64,000 nucleotides of DNA. Source: Sesamum alatum (Eukaryota > Streptophyta > Magnoliopsida > Lamiales > Pedaliaceae). This document shows positions 23,095-36,096 of the stretch, piece after piece (position 1 is the first letter of the stretch; every line of letters begins with the position of its first letter). The translations under genes were made by a program, and so were the position numbers. The notes beneath the pieces were generated by a model. That model worked only from the letters and a program-made list of their open reading frames with translations. It was not told where the DNA came from and did not search any database. Where the stretch lies: contig JACGWO010000004.1 in NCBI GenBank assembly GCA_034509735.1, forward strand, positions 21,867,395 to 21,931,394, given 5' to 3'.

Positions 23095-26000
23095 GGAGGT
23101 CAATTCAATTCTTTTATGCATGTTTTGTTTGCAGTTGGTTATTATGGGAAAGAGAAATCTGCTCGAGAAACACTGCCTGTTAAAACTGATCAAGACACCC
23201 TTAGAGAAGGATACCGGTAGGGAAACTTTCCTTCGTATTGATTTAGTACATTTATTTCCACGAAATTATGTTCTTGTCATACATATGATGTACCAGGTTA
23301 TTGCTCTGACTTTGGACATTTAAAAACTTTGATGTTACTGCCTCGAATTCTTTTGTATTTCAGTCTATTGATGCATCATTAGTTTGTATTTTGACATGGT
23401 TTTACTTGGCTGAGTAAGTTGAAAAGCCATTTCTCACTTAATCTATATGAAGCACAGTGCAATTAAATGATGGAATTTTGATTTTGGGTTGGAAATGGGC
23501 TGGAAAGGCCTTCTAGAAGAAGGATAGCGCGAGACATATATTGGCCAAATATTGGGATATGTTGGTTGTGTAGGACAATGAAACATATGTCAAAGTTGGT
23601 GGATATTATTCGGAGTTCAGACTTCAGGTGATTGTGCTTCTGGAGTTGAGTTAGAACATTCAAATAGAAATGAGTTTGTTGGCGATACAAAATCCTTTTG
23701 GTGAGCAACTTTAGTGAAGGATGTATGCAATAAAAGTCCATTAAGAGTCAGATGTCTGCACATGTCAACAGATCTCATAGGTAGAGAAACCATGGGATAG
23801 AGTGTAAAGGAAGTAAAATGGTAGAACCTAATGTCATCAGGACTTAGGTAGTCTGCCCTTTGATGGGGTTAGAAGAAACATAAAATTATTGTAAGACAGA
23901 ACATAGATAGTGTGGGCTCACTAACAAGGTATAGGAAAGCTTGAGAAGGAACGGAAAGAAAAAGCGACGTTTGATATTCTGGTGTGTGTTTTGCAGCTTG
24001 CTTTTGCTTCTTACAAGTTTTTGATGGGCTTAGTTCTAATGCATTTAATAAACTTTTATCCTAAGTGACTAAGTCTTACCTCAATATGGTCATGGGCTTC
24101 GCTTCCTTTCAATAAATGTATTAGCTTCCAAAACAGAAGTCATCCAGTCCTCATAATTTGGTGATATATAGGGCCCTGTGATGATTAAGGAATAGGTTAC
24201 TTGTTATCTTGTATAGGTATAGCTGATGCAACGAAAGTCTCCTTAAGCTTCCTGACATTCCATTGGCACGTGGAGAGAAGAACTTCTCCAATGACTTGGA
24301 TAGTTTAGATGAAATGAAAACTGACAAATAATAATCGGAAGGACGTTTGCTATTTACTTGGAGTGCGTATGCTCAAAGTCCAGGTCCCGGGGAGTCCAAA
24401 AAGCATGAGGGGAACTGGCATAGCTGTTCTCCGGAAGAGAATCTAGTTGCGAGGGAGTGACCTCCTAATCAGAGGTCACGAGCGTAGGGCCTCAAGACAT
24501 TTACCTGTAATCTCTCCTTAATATGTGCCTATTGCCGAACATAAACCTGAATATAACGACTGAAGATATTTAGTGACCATTTTGTTATCCCCTATGGAGC
24601 CACCGTCTCTTCAGTCATCATAGAGTCCTTCCATGTAATCTTCAGATATTCTGTTTGAGGAAAGATGCATTGCTCAATTCTCATTGTTTGAACATTGACT
24701 GCATGGAATCATTGAATTTCTTCTCTCTATGTGGAATAGGAAACCAGTTGAGTATCCTCAACCAGATTCTTTTATGTAATGCTGTAGAATTGTAGCCTCA
24801 TTTAGATTTTTAGTTTTATGCTCTCAATCTACATCTACATGCACATGTTGGATGGCCTGTAGCATATGAAGTTTGCGGATATTATGATGTACTTACCTCT
24901 GATCATTTGTTCCAATGCTGTCCTAAGTCTTTTGTTTCATAATCTGCCAAAAAGGTTCATAAGGACTGAGGAAGATGACATGACTCCTTCTTGGGAGCAA
25001 AGGCTGGTGAAGCGCTACTATGACAAGCTCTTCAAGGAGTATCCTTTGCAATGTTATCTTACGAATTTCTGGAAACATTTTGCTGAATCTGGAAATTAGT
25101 ATTTATGAGTAAATGCTTCTCTATGAAGATGAATTGTGCTCTTATGGAGCGCGTCAATCAGAAAGAATTTGATTCTTTCATCCAGATTAGAGATCTATCA
25201 ATATCTTCTTGGATTGCTGTCTGTTTTCTATGATTATGATGAGTCACTGAGTGAGTTATTAATTTATTTGCACATTCACATGGCTGAAATATTTGGAAAG
25301 TAAACAACATCGCTGCAGTATATAGCACATGATTACCAGCTCATATATGATGAACCAATAAGTAAAGACATGCATGCAATATGAACATTTTCAACTTTTT
25401 TATCTATCTTTTCTCTAGATATATGATTTAGCTTATTTATTTGGACAAAGAGGTACTTTTCAGCAGGGCCATGTGCAAAACAATATGTTTCTCATACTTG
25501 AGTGCTGGTGCAGTATGGATGTAAATTTTTTAATGCAAATCTTAGGAGAAAGAGATTTCTTTAGAGTGTTAAGACACCATTCTTAACTGTAAGCTAATGT
25601 CAGGATGCTTGAAAACATCGGACATTTGTAAACTACTCCAGTAAAGCATGTGTAGGAATCATTGTAGAATACACGAAGAAGGAATGGCACTCGCTCATAC
25701 ATGATTGAATGCTACTAAAAGCTTTACTTCCTAAGTTATAACTACTGGCTTTCTGTCATCAAGGAAAGTAAGCGAGTATCAAGAACTTTCCGTACATTTT
25801 GTGGTAAAAAGTTGAAACTTGGAAATTCATGCCAAATCAATAAAAAAAATTCAAAAAGTGGACCAACGGAGTATTTGGTGAAGAGTAAGATGCATTAAGA
25901 TACTTTGTCAGTAACGGAATTTCAATCCTGGCCGTTTCTTCTTGGGGTCAAATGGACCTAATGTTGTCATGTGTTGCATGCAAATACATGTAATAACTTA

Positions 26001-29000
26001 ATTGTTGAAGTAACTTAGTGGAAAACATTGTCACATATCCTTCAAATGTTGATGCGTAATTGGTGCCACGACGTAAAATTCTCTACTGATCCTCCTCTTC
26101 TGTGCCTTCTGATATAGTCATTAGCTGTATACCAGTTTACAAGAAGCGACTTTTAATGATTTGTTGACTTCTTTTAACTTATTGAAGATACTGCATAGCT
26201 GATATGTCTCAGTACAAGACTGGCAAGGTATGAAGGCTTTACACCTTAAATATCTTGTAGTCACACTATCGCATGTTTCAGGTGTTCCATATTGGACATT
26301 GTTTTTCTTCTTCTCTAATTAATTCTTTTTAGAGGGGAGATGAGAACATTTGGACTCAATACCTGACCTCTTAACAGGAACTATTATGCTCCTTGAAAAA
26401 ATAGGAGGGCTTCCAAATTCCAATAAATATATAACTTCAGCCCGTTGGGGAACAAATAAGCTATATTACCGAAAAAAGTAAAGTCAGTGAACATGAAATT
26501 CTGGTTTAGGATACATAGGACGGAGTCTATTTGTTTGATACTATAATTCATCTGGTTATTATTTAAGATATTTGGTGGAAGATAAGTGAAATTTCATGAA
26601 TGCTTCTTTCCTTCTACATATTTCAGACCTCAATGCTTTGGCTTGCAAATGAGACTATGAATAAATGAGTCGGCTTTAGTTTAGTTACATGTTTAATTCT
26701 TGTTTGCACAGAACCTCTTGCTAATGGTAGCTTGTTCTCTTTCTAGATTGGTCTCAGATGGAGGACTGAAAAAGAAGTGATATCTGGGAAAGGTACACAC
26801 TCCTTCATATTTCCTTTTTCCTCTGCATTTCTCCTTTACCATGCATGTAGATATTTCTATATTAATGTATGTCATGTGTTTCTTTGAAAACTTTTTTCCT
26901 ATTTACATATTCATGAAGGATATCTTTAGCGCAATGTTCCTTCGGTTTCTGTGTTTGTAAGGTGTGAGAAGTACAGGGAATTCAATTTTCACCAACCTCC
27001 TTGCTAAAAAGTGTCAGACATATCAGTTTTCTTAGAAGATATTGAGCATATTGTACACAATTTGAACATGATATTTCGAAAATTGTGCTGTCTAACTGTA
27101 TTATATTTCTTAGATTAAAAGATGTATTAAATAACTTCGTTTTATAGGAGAAGATATTGTATTAGCACTTGTCTCAGTGGGAGTTGATGAAACTTTGAAT
27201 ATTGAATTCTTAAAAACATGTTATATTTTAAATAGGTAACTGTAGTACATTGTGTTCTCTTGAAATTTCTCATTGTTTTAAGAAAATATTACAATCATAA
27301 TATGTGTATTTGCATACTCCAATTCCAATCTCATGTAGTGGAGGTCAATTTCTTGTCACATAAGCCAAATTTATGTTTTATCTTTGACTATCACATGCCT
27401 CCCAGTTCGTTATGCTTTTTCGTTTTTTTGTTTAAAAAAATGTTGTAAATTAACTATGTTAATTGCAATAAACCAGGTCATTGTCAACTGAATTGATTAT
27501 TGGATTCGCAATTTTTCCAAAAATAACTTTCTCGCCTATCAAAAATGTGGAAAAATAATTTCGAATTTCCTTTTTCCGCTTTAACTTAATTTTGTGAGAA
27601 AAACTTTTCTATTTATTTTCTTGACAATGAAATGAATCCCTAGAGTGTTCCTTCTTGATATTATCTAGTTCTACTTTTTATCACCAATTAAGCTATAAAG
27701 AAATTGCGACAAGCTATTCTTTAAAAACAAGGTTTTTTCAGGTCTGTGCCTTTATTTGCCAATAGAGAATTTCTAGGGCATGACACTACAAAACCATATT
27801 CATTAAATGGATGAACTGGTTTAAGTTAAAATAAGGTCTCTGGATCTATGCCTTCACTTGCTTTTTCTCCCTGCGCATGAGAAGTCAGATTTTGACTTGG
27901 TTCTCATTTTTAATTGAGCAGCCAATGGAGTTAAAACAGTCACTGATCTTTTTTCTGTCTCTAAACTGCACTATACTCACTGACATATGATGGAATGTAG
28001 TTTTCTTTTTCCTGCTATTGGATAGACAATGTAAAATTGAATACACTTGCCTGGCTATTTTTTACTGATTGCAACAAACTCAAATACTTTTCTTATTTTT
28101 GCTAGGTTGAATCTCTTATTGGCTGCTCAGCACATGGTTTGTTATATAACTAAAGATTTACAAACTGCTAGTACTCGCTTTATTGTAATGCCATGAAACC
28201 TAATTTTCCCAGTAGCTAGGAATTGCCCTAGTTTCTTTCTATCCTTGCATGTATATTTGCACATGGGATTTTCATTTCTTTTGTCAAGACTCCAGAAAGT
28301 GTCTGAACACTCTCTATTCTGGTATGTGTTATGAGCCTCCAGATCGCAGGTAATACTCTCTTTTGTTCAAACAAATGAATGTTGAGCTGATGAGCAATCT
28401 TAAAGATCAGAAATATATGTTCTTTACCATCAAGAGCTCTGGCCTAGAGTTTTGAGTCTTTTGACATACACTTGTTACCATAAATCAAGAATTATCTGAG
28501 CTCCAATTTGCTGAGCAGCTGCTTCGAGTGGCTTTAACTTTTATATCGACTACATACTTTAATTGCTGGATGTCCTTTTACTTGTAACTTTTCCGACCTC
28601 TCTGTCTCTTTCCCTACTAATCACCTTCCAACTTACCCAAAGTAATAGAAAAACTAAGACAAAATGGAACAAGTATCTGCTCTCAAATTGATTTGTCATC
28701 CTTATGCCGTCTTGTGGATGTTATTTCAACTGCTACTACAAATGCTTTTTGCTGATTTTCCATTTGATTCTTATGGAATTCGTGTATTCTTTTAGTTTCC
28801 CTAAGAAATAAGCTGGACTGAACACCTCTTTATTGTCAGGACAGTTTGTTTGCGGTAATAAGCACTGCAACGAGAAAGACGGTTTGTCAAGCTATGAGGC
28901 AAGTTGCTGCTAAGGTTATCCTTTAGAATGTTCTTTTGAATGATGAGTGTGTATGAAAGGAAGACACTTTGTTTTATGTCTGTTTGATTTGTCTGAACGC

Positions 29001-32000
29001 GATTTCGTTAAAGTACTGCAACTCGAAAATTATAGTGTGCGATCTCACTTCATTATGATGAAGTGCAGACAAATTGAACTTTTGCAGTGTTTTAAAAGGT
29101 ATAAGCCACTGGGGGGAGGGGGGTGTTTATATGTCTTGTGTAGATACATAAGTTCAGTGGCTTTGCCTCATGAATATTCATATTTAAGTCCAAACCGGAA
29201 AATTGAGAGTAAAAACCGTAGCAAGTATGAAAATTTAATTAATACCAAAACCTGGGCATATATATATATATATATATATATTAAGAGCATATCTGAAAAA
29301 ATACAGTGCTTTTACTATTTTCTAAGATAGAAGAAAGCCTAACACTACAAGGCCTCAGATAAAGAGTTGATATTGATTAATAGTTAAGCCTAGAAGAGAG
29401 AAAATCTTTCTAAAAAGAAAAAGGTCGGGAATGGTTATTGAAAAGAAAAGAATTTTTTTGAGCAGAGTGGAAGCAAGATAATGTTGAATAGGGTTTTTCT
29501 TTTTAGTTTTTCTCTAACTATTTTTGTGCTCATTCAGTTAATTTAAATCTAAATGGTTGTTTATAACAAATTCAGGTGATTAAGACCTAAGCTTCTTCAC
29601 ACTCCTCTTGGGACAACTGCCCGCCTGCATGCCCTTATGCATTTTCTGAGTGCCTCACAAGCACCTTTTAAAACATTGACTTTTAGTAAATGTTTCTTGT
29701 TTCATTTGTGCATGTTGACATTCTGGAAATAACTTGTTTCTCAATTACTGTACTTGTTCTCTCCTTGCATCTCTTCCTTCTGAATGATATGGCGTTTACT
29801 TAGTTACTCTTATAATGGTCTCCATAGCAGTTGTTGGGAAGGTAGCTAGCTTATGGCTGTAGAATCATGAGAAATGGATAATTGGAAAGTATCTCTGGTT
29901 TTTCTCTTTTATTCCACAAAGTTTCATTATCTTATTTTATATGGAACTTTACGTGTATGCATTTAGAACCATGGTTAGGAAATCTGATCCAGCTTATGAA
30001 CAATGATGAACTTAGGCTCTGTAGTTGGGGTGAATTATAGTGCCTAGTGCCTAGCAAAATTTTTGCCTCTTATGGAACAGATAGAGAAGTTTGCCTCAAG
30101 GTCGCATTCACTAAAGGTCGGCTCCTTTGTAATGGTTCTTATACCAAAATAAAATAAATTTGCCATTCCCATTTTTATTATTGGTATCATGTTATGTGCT
30201 TGGTATGTAATGAGGATCAGTAACTGTGACCATCTTGGGAAATTGAGATTGGCTTGATTTTATGGTGTTTATCTCATAGTCAAAACTGTTAACAACTTAC
30301 TTTTCGTGAGGGTAATTTCGATTAATAAAAAGAAGAAAACATAATAACTTTTCTGAGGATAAGTAGTCCCAACCAAATAGAAGCCAAAGGCAATAATACT
30401 ATGTTCGAACTGAAAGGTGCATCTAATTGATGTTGCAAAACAGGCATGCCATTCCTCTAATACTGTGTCCCGACTTGGCCCATGAGAATAAAAAAATGCC
30501 AGAATGTTATATCCACTGAACTGCTTTATTCTGGTTGCCTCCCATTTCTCGAAAGTAAAACACCTCCAGTCATGCCTACATCGCATATGTTTGTAAGATC
30601 TTACTGAAGCCGAATACCTGAAATTTAATTTGAGAAACCATCTGTGCTTTTTCTGGGATGCAAAAAATAATTCATGTATTGAGAGAGCTATGGTTCCACA
30701 TATATGAAGTTACAGAGCAGCAAAATGAATTTGTCTGCTTTTGAAATTTGAACACAAAAGTATTTGGAGACAGACTTTGAGTGGGCAATCTACTTCTGCA
30801 AGTCATTAGTTAATATTTCGCCTTTGGGTGACATGGATCAAGTAAATGCTTTCGTCTTGTATACCTGCTTGTAAATTGATGAAAAATATTGACTGTAAGA
30901 GAGTGGAAAATTTGCTGGAAAAGGCTCCGGAATCATCAGATTTCAACGGCGCACAATGGCGCCAAGGGCTCCTGGAGCCATGGCGCATGGCGCACGGCAC
31001 GGCGCGGCACGCGCCTTTTGAAAGTACGGCGCTATCATACAAAAATAATCTATATATTTATACAATTAGTATGTTTCAATGAAACAATGTACAAGAAGTT
31101 AAACATAAAGATTAAATAACATACTCAAACTTAAAAAAACTTTATATAATTAAATACAACTAATGTTAAAGCCTTAAAAGAGAAAAAAGATGTCCAAAAT
31201 CTCAAATAAATCTTAAATAGTTTATCAAAAAACAAATAAACCTAATTTTAATTCACAATTCACAAAGAAGAGCAGCAGCAGCGGCTCACAGACGTGGTGG
31301 AAAACAGGAAAAGAAGTAAGCATGCAGCAGCAGTTAAACAGTTGAAGGGCTTTTATTTTAATTTTTAGGGAGTCCGGCTGACATTGGACTCCCTAATTTT
31401 ATTTTTAAATTTTCGTGGGCCCAGGCCTAAAAAGGCCTGGGCTCACAAAGGCGCACCTGGCGCGCGCCCGGGCAACAGCCCGAATGGCGCCCAGGCAACA
31501 GCCCGAATGGCGTCCAGGCGCGCGCCATGGCAGCGCCTGGAGAAAAGCCCGTGCCATCTGCCGGGAATGGCGAGAGGACTGCGCATTTAGCGCCTCTCGC
31601 CATGTAGCGCGCCGTTGACTACACTGGGCAAGAGTTAAGCATGATGGATATTTCTTCTGATTAAAAATGCCTGCGAAGATGACTGCATTTTCCTGATTCT
31701 AGCAAAACCAGCAGACTTGAATAAACTGATGTCTCACAAATATAGTACCTTCTACTTATATACTGTATCACGGAATTTTCATTAGTCAGCATACTGTTAA
31801 AGGTACTGAAACTTAATATGTTCAATGTGAATGAAGAAAACAGATATTCCACAATAAAAAGATAAGACATTCTCTATCATTATTGTATTCTGGAACGATT
31901 TTCTCTTCATTTTCCTTTCCCCTTGCTAACTGTCTTGATATGCAGGTAAATTTTTCCTATTTTGAAGCTGGAGAACGCAAACAGGCTCTGGTGAAATTAG

Positions 32001-35000
32001 TAGCCTGTGAGAGGTAAGTCAATAACATTTTAGTCATTTATGTTAGCTTTTGATGGTTCGTCGTGTTAATGGCCTATAGTTACCATGCGGGTGTCTGTTA
32101 ATTTTATCATAAACAAGCTAGCTTTTGTCACATTATTTTTGTTTGTCAATCCTCTTTCTCGAGTTTTAGAATTTGAAAAGAAAATAAAAAGAATCCGGTG
32201 CATGTTGAGTACTTTGTTGACATGCTGGAGGTCTAATGACATTCATTCTTTGTGTCTGCTGCACAGCTGATTTCTCACCTTGTTCACTTGCTGGCGGTCT
32301 AACGAGATTCCTCATCTTATTTGTTAGTCATGCACCTGATCTTGCCACCTTGCTAACATGCTGGCAGCTAATGGCACTCGTTATCATCACGTGTGTCATT
32401 TGCGCAGCTGATTTTCTAAATACATTGTAAAAGTAAGGGGATTCTCCAGTTTTTCTTGAAATGTGTTCCTAAATAATTAATAAGATGAACCCGGAGGAAT
32501 TATTAGCAGAAATTACTTACTGTTTGGACTGACTTCGATATTATATTAAATTTGCAGAAAAAGTTCTTTTCAGTTGGGGTAAATTACAACTACCTCCCCT
32601 GAGGTTTGGCATAATTACAAATACTCCCTCGTTGTTTGAAAAATTACAAATACCTCCCTACCAAAATGCCCTTGTGCACTGAATTATTTTTTATTTAATT
32701 CTTAAAATTTTTTTGGACTACAATATGCAGGGAGAGGTTTGTTAAGTTTTTTACATAGAGAGCAATAATGTAATTTGCCTCGGCTGATTTTTCTACAATT
32801 TTAATAAAAAAATCAAGGGTAAAATGGTCAATTTCAGGCATTTGGTTAAAAACTACAAATCTCAGGGGGCTATTTGTAATTTTATCAAACAATGAGGGGG
32901 TATCTGTAATTATGCAAAACTTTAGGGCAGGTGGCTGTAATTTACCCTTTCAATTATTAAATGAAATAGAGTTTTGATTTGCTGAGATACTTTTCATGGG
33001 AATGCACAACATATATACATATATATGTGTGTGTACGTCAATTTATTTTTATCTTTAAGTGTGTGTGGGTATGTCGATTTAGTCATTCTAGCATGTGATA
33101 ATGTCATCGGATGACTGCCACTGTGCTTATCATTACATTTAATCCATCATGATCTACATTTGCTAGTTAACTCGATATTTGTCTATCTGCTGTCAGCATA
33201 CCAGTATGTGTGGATTAAGTTTCACAAAACATTTTGCTGCGAAGAAAGGAATTCTAAAGTATGGAGTAATTAAAACACTGCAGTCTGCACTAATCAACTT
33301 TTTTCCTTTAATCTCAATAAGATTTAGTTTATATACAAAAGAAGTTAGCTGTGAAGGTATATTTTAAAAGGAGGAATAAGGTAATAAAATATTTCTCGTG
33401 TATGCTATGATATCACTGCGAGTGTAACAAGAATGTTTTAGTCATAGTAATTTTGTCATCCTTGCTGGTGACTTTTTCTGTTTCTAAAACTTCTATCTTG
33501 AGTTGATTCTTGAAATAGATGTGCAGAGAAGCTGTATTTTAAGAAACAGAAAGAGAAGGAACAATTGAGAAGAAAAGAAAATGAAAAGCACCAAAGGAAA
33601 AGGTGATTATAGAGCAGAAATTTGGTTTATCTTTTGGGATATTCTTTCAAAGCTAGAGACTAGATTTTCACGCAAATTGTTGCTGTCAATCTAATGAACT
33701 CCGTCTTCTCAGGGATAGGTCTGAAAGTGAGGATGATGAAGATATCGACTATGGTAGAAGCAAAGAGAGGAGAAAAGGTATGATGCTGCATTATTCGCTC
33801 CTGCATTAAAATAGCTTCTTAGTTATACTTAGATCAGTAATAGTACTCCTCATCTTTTCTAACCTTCTTGACCTTTTTTTTTTTTCATATTTTGGGTGAT
33901 GGGTAGGGCGGCTTGTAAGAGAAAGTCTTGGATCTACCACTTTGGTATTTAAAGTAGAGGAGCTAGAATTCTTAGCCTCCCGATGCAAAATGCATATTTT
34001 GGTTCACATGGGAGGGTAGTTTTGGATTTGAATTTTACGTGATTAACATATAAAAGTTGAGATTATAGGCTAAATGAGTGTGTGTGTGTGGGGGGGTGTG
34101 TGGGGGTGGGGGGGGGGGGGAATGGTCCACCCCCCTACTGGCAATGTTAGAAGTGTTTGACAATCAACCTGCAGTGTGTATGCAATGAATGACAACTCTT
34201 CGGAGTAGCAAGTTAAGACATGTTTACTGTGAAAATGCTTTTGGCATTAAACATAAAGGTATAATGAGATAAAATGCAGTTACATGTTTAATTATACAGG
34301 CAGGAGATTCTCAAGTACTACTAACTTCAATGTTGCTGAACTTACACTTGGGATTGGCAATATAGGGAATTTATGGTAGGTCTAAGGAGTACATATAGCT
34401 AGTCTTGTCCCTTGAGCTGGGAGGATACACGACACTGCTACGTGGTGGTCTTTGACGAGTGGAACTTAGATGCACGATAATAACAATGTATCTTCTTTGG
34501 AGCATCTTCGTCCTTTGTGGAAGCTGGAAATTTGTTTCCTTATCCGTTGAAATAGTTGGTCTGCCGTTCTATTAGTCAATATGGCATCCGAAGATCGGAT
34601 ATTGGATCCAGAGGTTAATATTGTACTATTGGTGTAGCTTGTGAATGGGCAGGTAATACTTTACCCAGACCCGGACCCAGACCCTTACCCACTAAATACC
34701 GTAATAGTTTTTTATGGACCCTACCCATAGAATACCCATTGGCTCTTACCCAAGTTATACCCAAAATGGCTGGGTTTACCTTGGGTCTTATCCGTTGAAT
34801 ATTGTGTTACATTTTTCATGGTAAATATGAAAAAATAAAATTTCTCAATTTTTAAATTTAGATGAAAATTGAAAAACTAATAAGAAAAAAATTAAGTTTA
34901 GCATGGATTTTTTTAATTCAAATGATAATTTAAAAAACCAGTAAGAAAAAAATTAAGTTAAGCATGCAAAAAATATTTAACTTTGGCATAAATTTTTTAT

Positions 35001-36096
35001 CCATTTGAATTTGCTTTCAACTTTCATTTGATGACATTTTTATGATTTGAATTCAACAAATTTTATCTATTTCATAGATTAGTCGAGCTTAACTAATTTA
35101 AGTTTTTATGTCTTGATTTTTTTTAAGCTATCACGTTACGGTCAAATTTATTTATCAAAAACTTAAATTTGGAGTTGCCACTATGAAAATAAAGATGAAA
35201 AACTCTGGCAAATTTTGTCAAAGTATGAAATATGAATACGTAAAAAAAAGTATTTAATAAAAGATTTACCAATGTTGAAAATTCTTAGATGACAAGTAAA
35301 TTTAGGTCAGGTGTAGGTGACAGTTATCCTAATGGGCTTGGGTCTGGGATTGCGTGCGCATGATGGATGTCACTTGTTCAGCTTCTTAACAATTGAGTAA
35401 CTTCTGGCGCAGCTGAGGTTTTGACTGATGGATATATCTAATTGTAGTATACAATTGATGCCTCTCAAATGAATGATTTCATGTGAATCTAACATATCAG
35501 GCAAGGTAAAGAACAAATATCTTTCTTGCCAGCCCGGTAATTTGGGCTTACTGATCTCTGGACGTCTCCACTCCCTCTAGGCTGCATTCATCACCCATTC
35601 TACTAAATTCACCAGAAGTGGATCACACTGTGGTTCGGTGGGGAGACAGGGAGGATATGTGGCCATTATATGGTTGGATGCGGTATTTTATGTATCTAGT
35701 AATTTCACCTACATTTTATGTATCTGGAAAAGATTTACGGTATGGAACTCAAGGAACTACTCGTATGCAGCTACTCGTTGTGATGTGTGTTTTGAACAAT
35801 TGAATAGTTCCATCAGAAAATAAGCTTCTTTCATAACTGTACCATGAGAGAAAATTCTTGATCTTTGAACTGGTCATTGTTCATTGACCGATCGTATGGC
35901 ATTTCTCGTTCTGTTTCTTACTATTTATTCCACTTCTTTTGGTTCTCTTCTGAGTTTCTCCTTTTAGCATTTCTCCTGGTGAAAAATTCATGTTATGGTT
36001 TCAGGAAATAAGGCTTCGACTTCAGCCACCGACAACAAGAAGATGGGCGACAATGATGAAAACTTTGAAGAGTTTCTTGAGGGGATGTTTCCTTGA
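22071..36096 (+). CDS. FRA10AC1: FRA10AC1-family protein, 11 exons, 247 aa
   Basis: Plant homologue of FRA10AC1, a nuclear protein reported with late (C complex) spliceosomes. Inferred exons: 22071-22130, 22243-22306, 23135-23216, 24955-25038, 26188-26227, 26747-26792, 28840-28898, 31946-32013, 33519-33602, 33713-33777, 36005-36096; total 744 nt including TGA, every phase consistent. Family motifs: HIRGLNAYDRHKNFLNDY (about 24-41), DMTPSWEQRLVKRYYDKLF (77-95), EYCIADMSQYKTGK (97-110), IGLRWRTEKEV (111-121), FVCGNKHC (128-135), SYEVNFSYFEAGERKQALVK (143-162), CERC (166-169). Cys130, Cys135, Cys166 and Cys169 may bind zinc. A basic stretch (170-196) and an acidic Ser/Glu/Asp patch (199-208) follow; the end is FEEFLEGMFP. 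Exon 2 could instead start six bases later. No frameshift or stop is seen, so the gene looks intact. Introns make up 95% of the span. Confidence 0.9.
22756..23011. mobile_element. Harbinger/Tourist-like MITE in intron 2
   Basis: 256 bp, bounded by GAGGATGTTTG (22756-22766) and CAAATTTCCTC (23001-23011), which are inverted repeats with 9/11 matches. TTA flanks both sides (22753-22755 and 23012-23014), the target duplication typical of PIF/Harbinger elements. It is AT-rich with no coding capacity. Confidence 0.55.
23058..23091. repeat. (CT)n microsatellite in intron 2
   Basis: About 17 CT units, 43 bp upstream of exon 3. It may act as part of the polypyrimidine tract or simply be tolerated. 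Confidence 0.95.
25039..26187 (+). other. U12-type intron 4 of the FRA10AC1 homologue
   Basis: The donor is GTATCCTTT, a full match to the minor-spliceosome 5' splice site (RTATCCTTT). Only cutting here keeps the frame, giving LFKEYCIADMS across the junction. The acceptor is TTGAAG with no pyrimidine tract. TTTTAAC at 26172-26178 resembles the U12 branch site (TTCCTTAAC), with the branch A about 10 nt before the splice, in the expected 10-16 nt range. The 1149-nt intron would need the U11/U12 machinery. Confidence 0.85.
29258..29281. repeat. (AT)n microsatellite
   Basis: Twelve AT units inside intron 7. Confidence 0.95.
30944..31617. mobile_element. GC-rich insertion with imperfect terminal inverted repeats
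   Basis: 674 bp. The left edge CAACGGCGCACAATGGCG and the reverse complement of the right edge, CAACGGCGCGCTACATGGCG, align with small gaps. Both terminal parts are very GC-rich (GGCGC, GCGCGC and GGCGCC words) while the middle is AT-rich. It resembles GC-ended non-autonomous DNA elements of plants. No clear target duplication was found, so class and exact ends are uncertain. The ORFs in it are composition artefacts. Confidence 0.45.
32577..32947. mobile_element. Mutator-like MITE copy 1, in intron 8
   Basis: Begins GGGTAAATTACAACTACCTC and ends with the inverted partner GGCTGTAATTTACCC; inverted similarity continues inward (GGCATAATTACAAATACTCC against a right-arm equivalent). The 9-bp flanks TTTCAGTTG and TTTCAATTA match at 7/9, in line with the 9-bp duplications of Mutator-type elements. 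Same family as 36526-36976 and 39205-39641. Non-coding. Confidence 0.85.
34630..34800. repeat. ACCC-rich dispersed repeat fragment in intron 10
   Basis: A run of ACCCAGACCC-type words followed by a GGGTTTACCTTGGG segment. It resembles a common plant hAT-type non-autonomous repeat, but no matching right end or target duplication was found. Confidence 0.3.

Larger units (their letters stand above)
28899..31945 (+). other. GC-AG intron 7 of the FRA10AC1 homologue
   Basis: Exon 7 ends TATGAG followed by GCAAGT, the strongest form of a GC donor. The acceptor is TATGCAG at 31939-31945. Joining here gives SYEVNFSYFEAG in frame. Reading on to the next GT (28914) would add a TAA stop after six codons. 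It is the longest intron (3047 nt) and contains an AT repeat (29258-29281) and a GC-rich insertion (30944-31617). Confidence 0.85.

Noticed and set aside
24440..24500. Segment with GACCTCCTAATCAGAGGTCA resembling a tRNA or SINE arm.
   Set aside because: No acceptor stem or B-box partner; the palindrome alone is insufficient.
24866..25099. 77-codon open frame as a stand-alone gene.
   Set aside because: Its central part is exon 4 of the FRA10AC1 homologue; both ends are intron sequence.
28899..28920. Alternative donor GT at 28914 instead of the GC donor of intron 7.
   Set aside because: It would put a TAA in frame before the splice site and break the family motif SYEVNFSYF.
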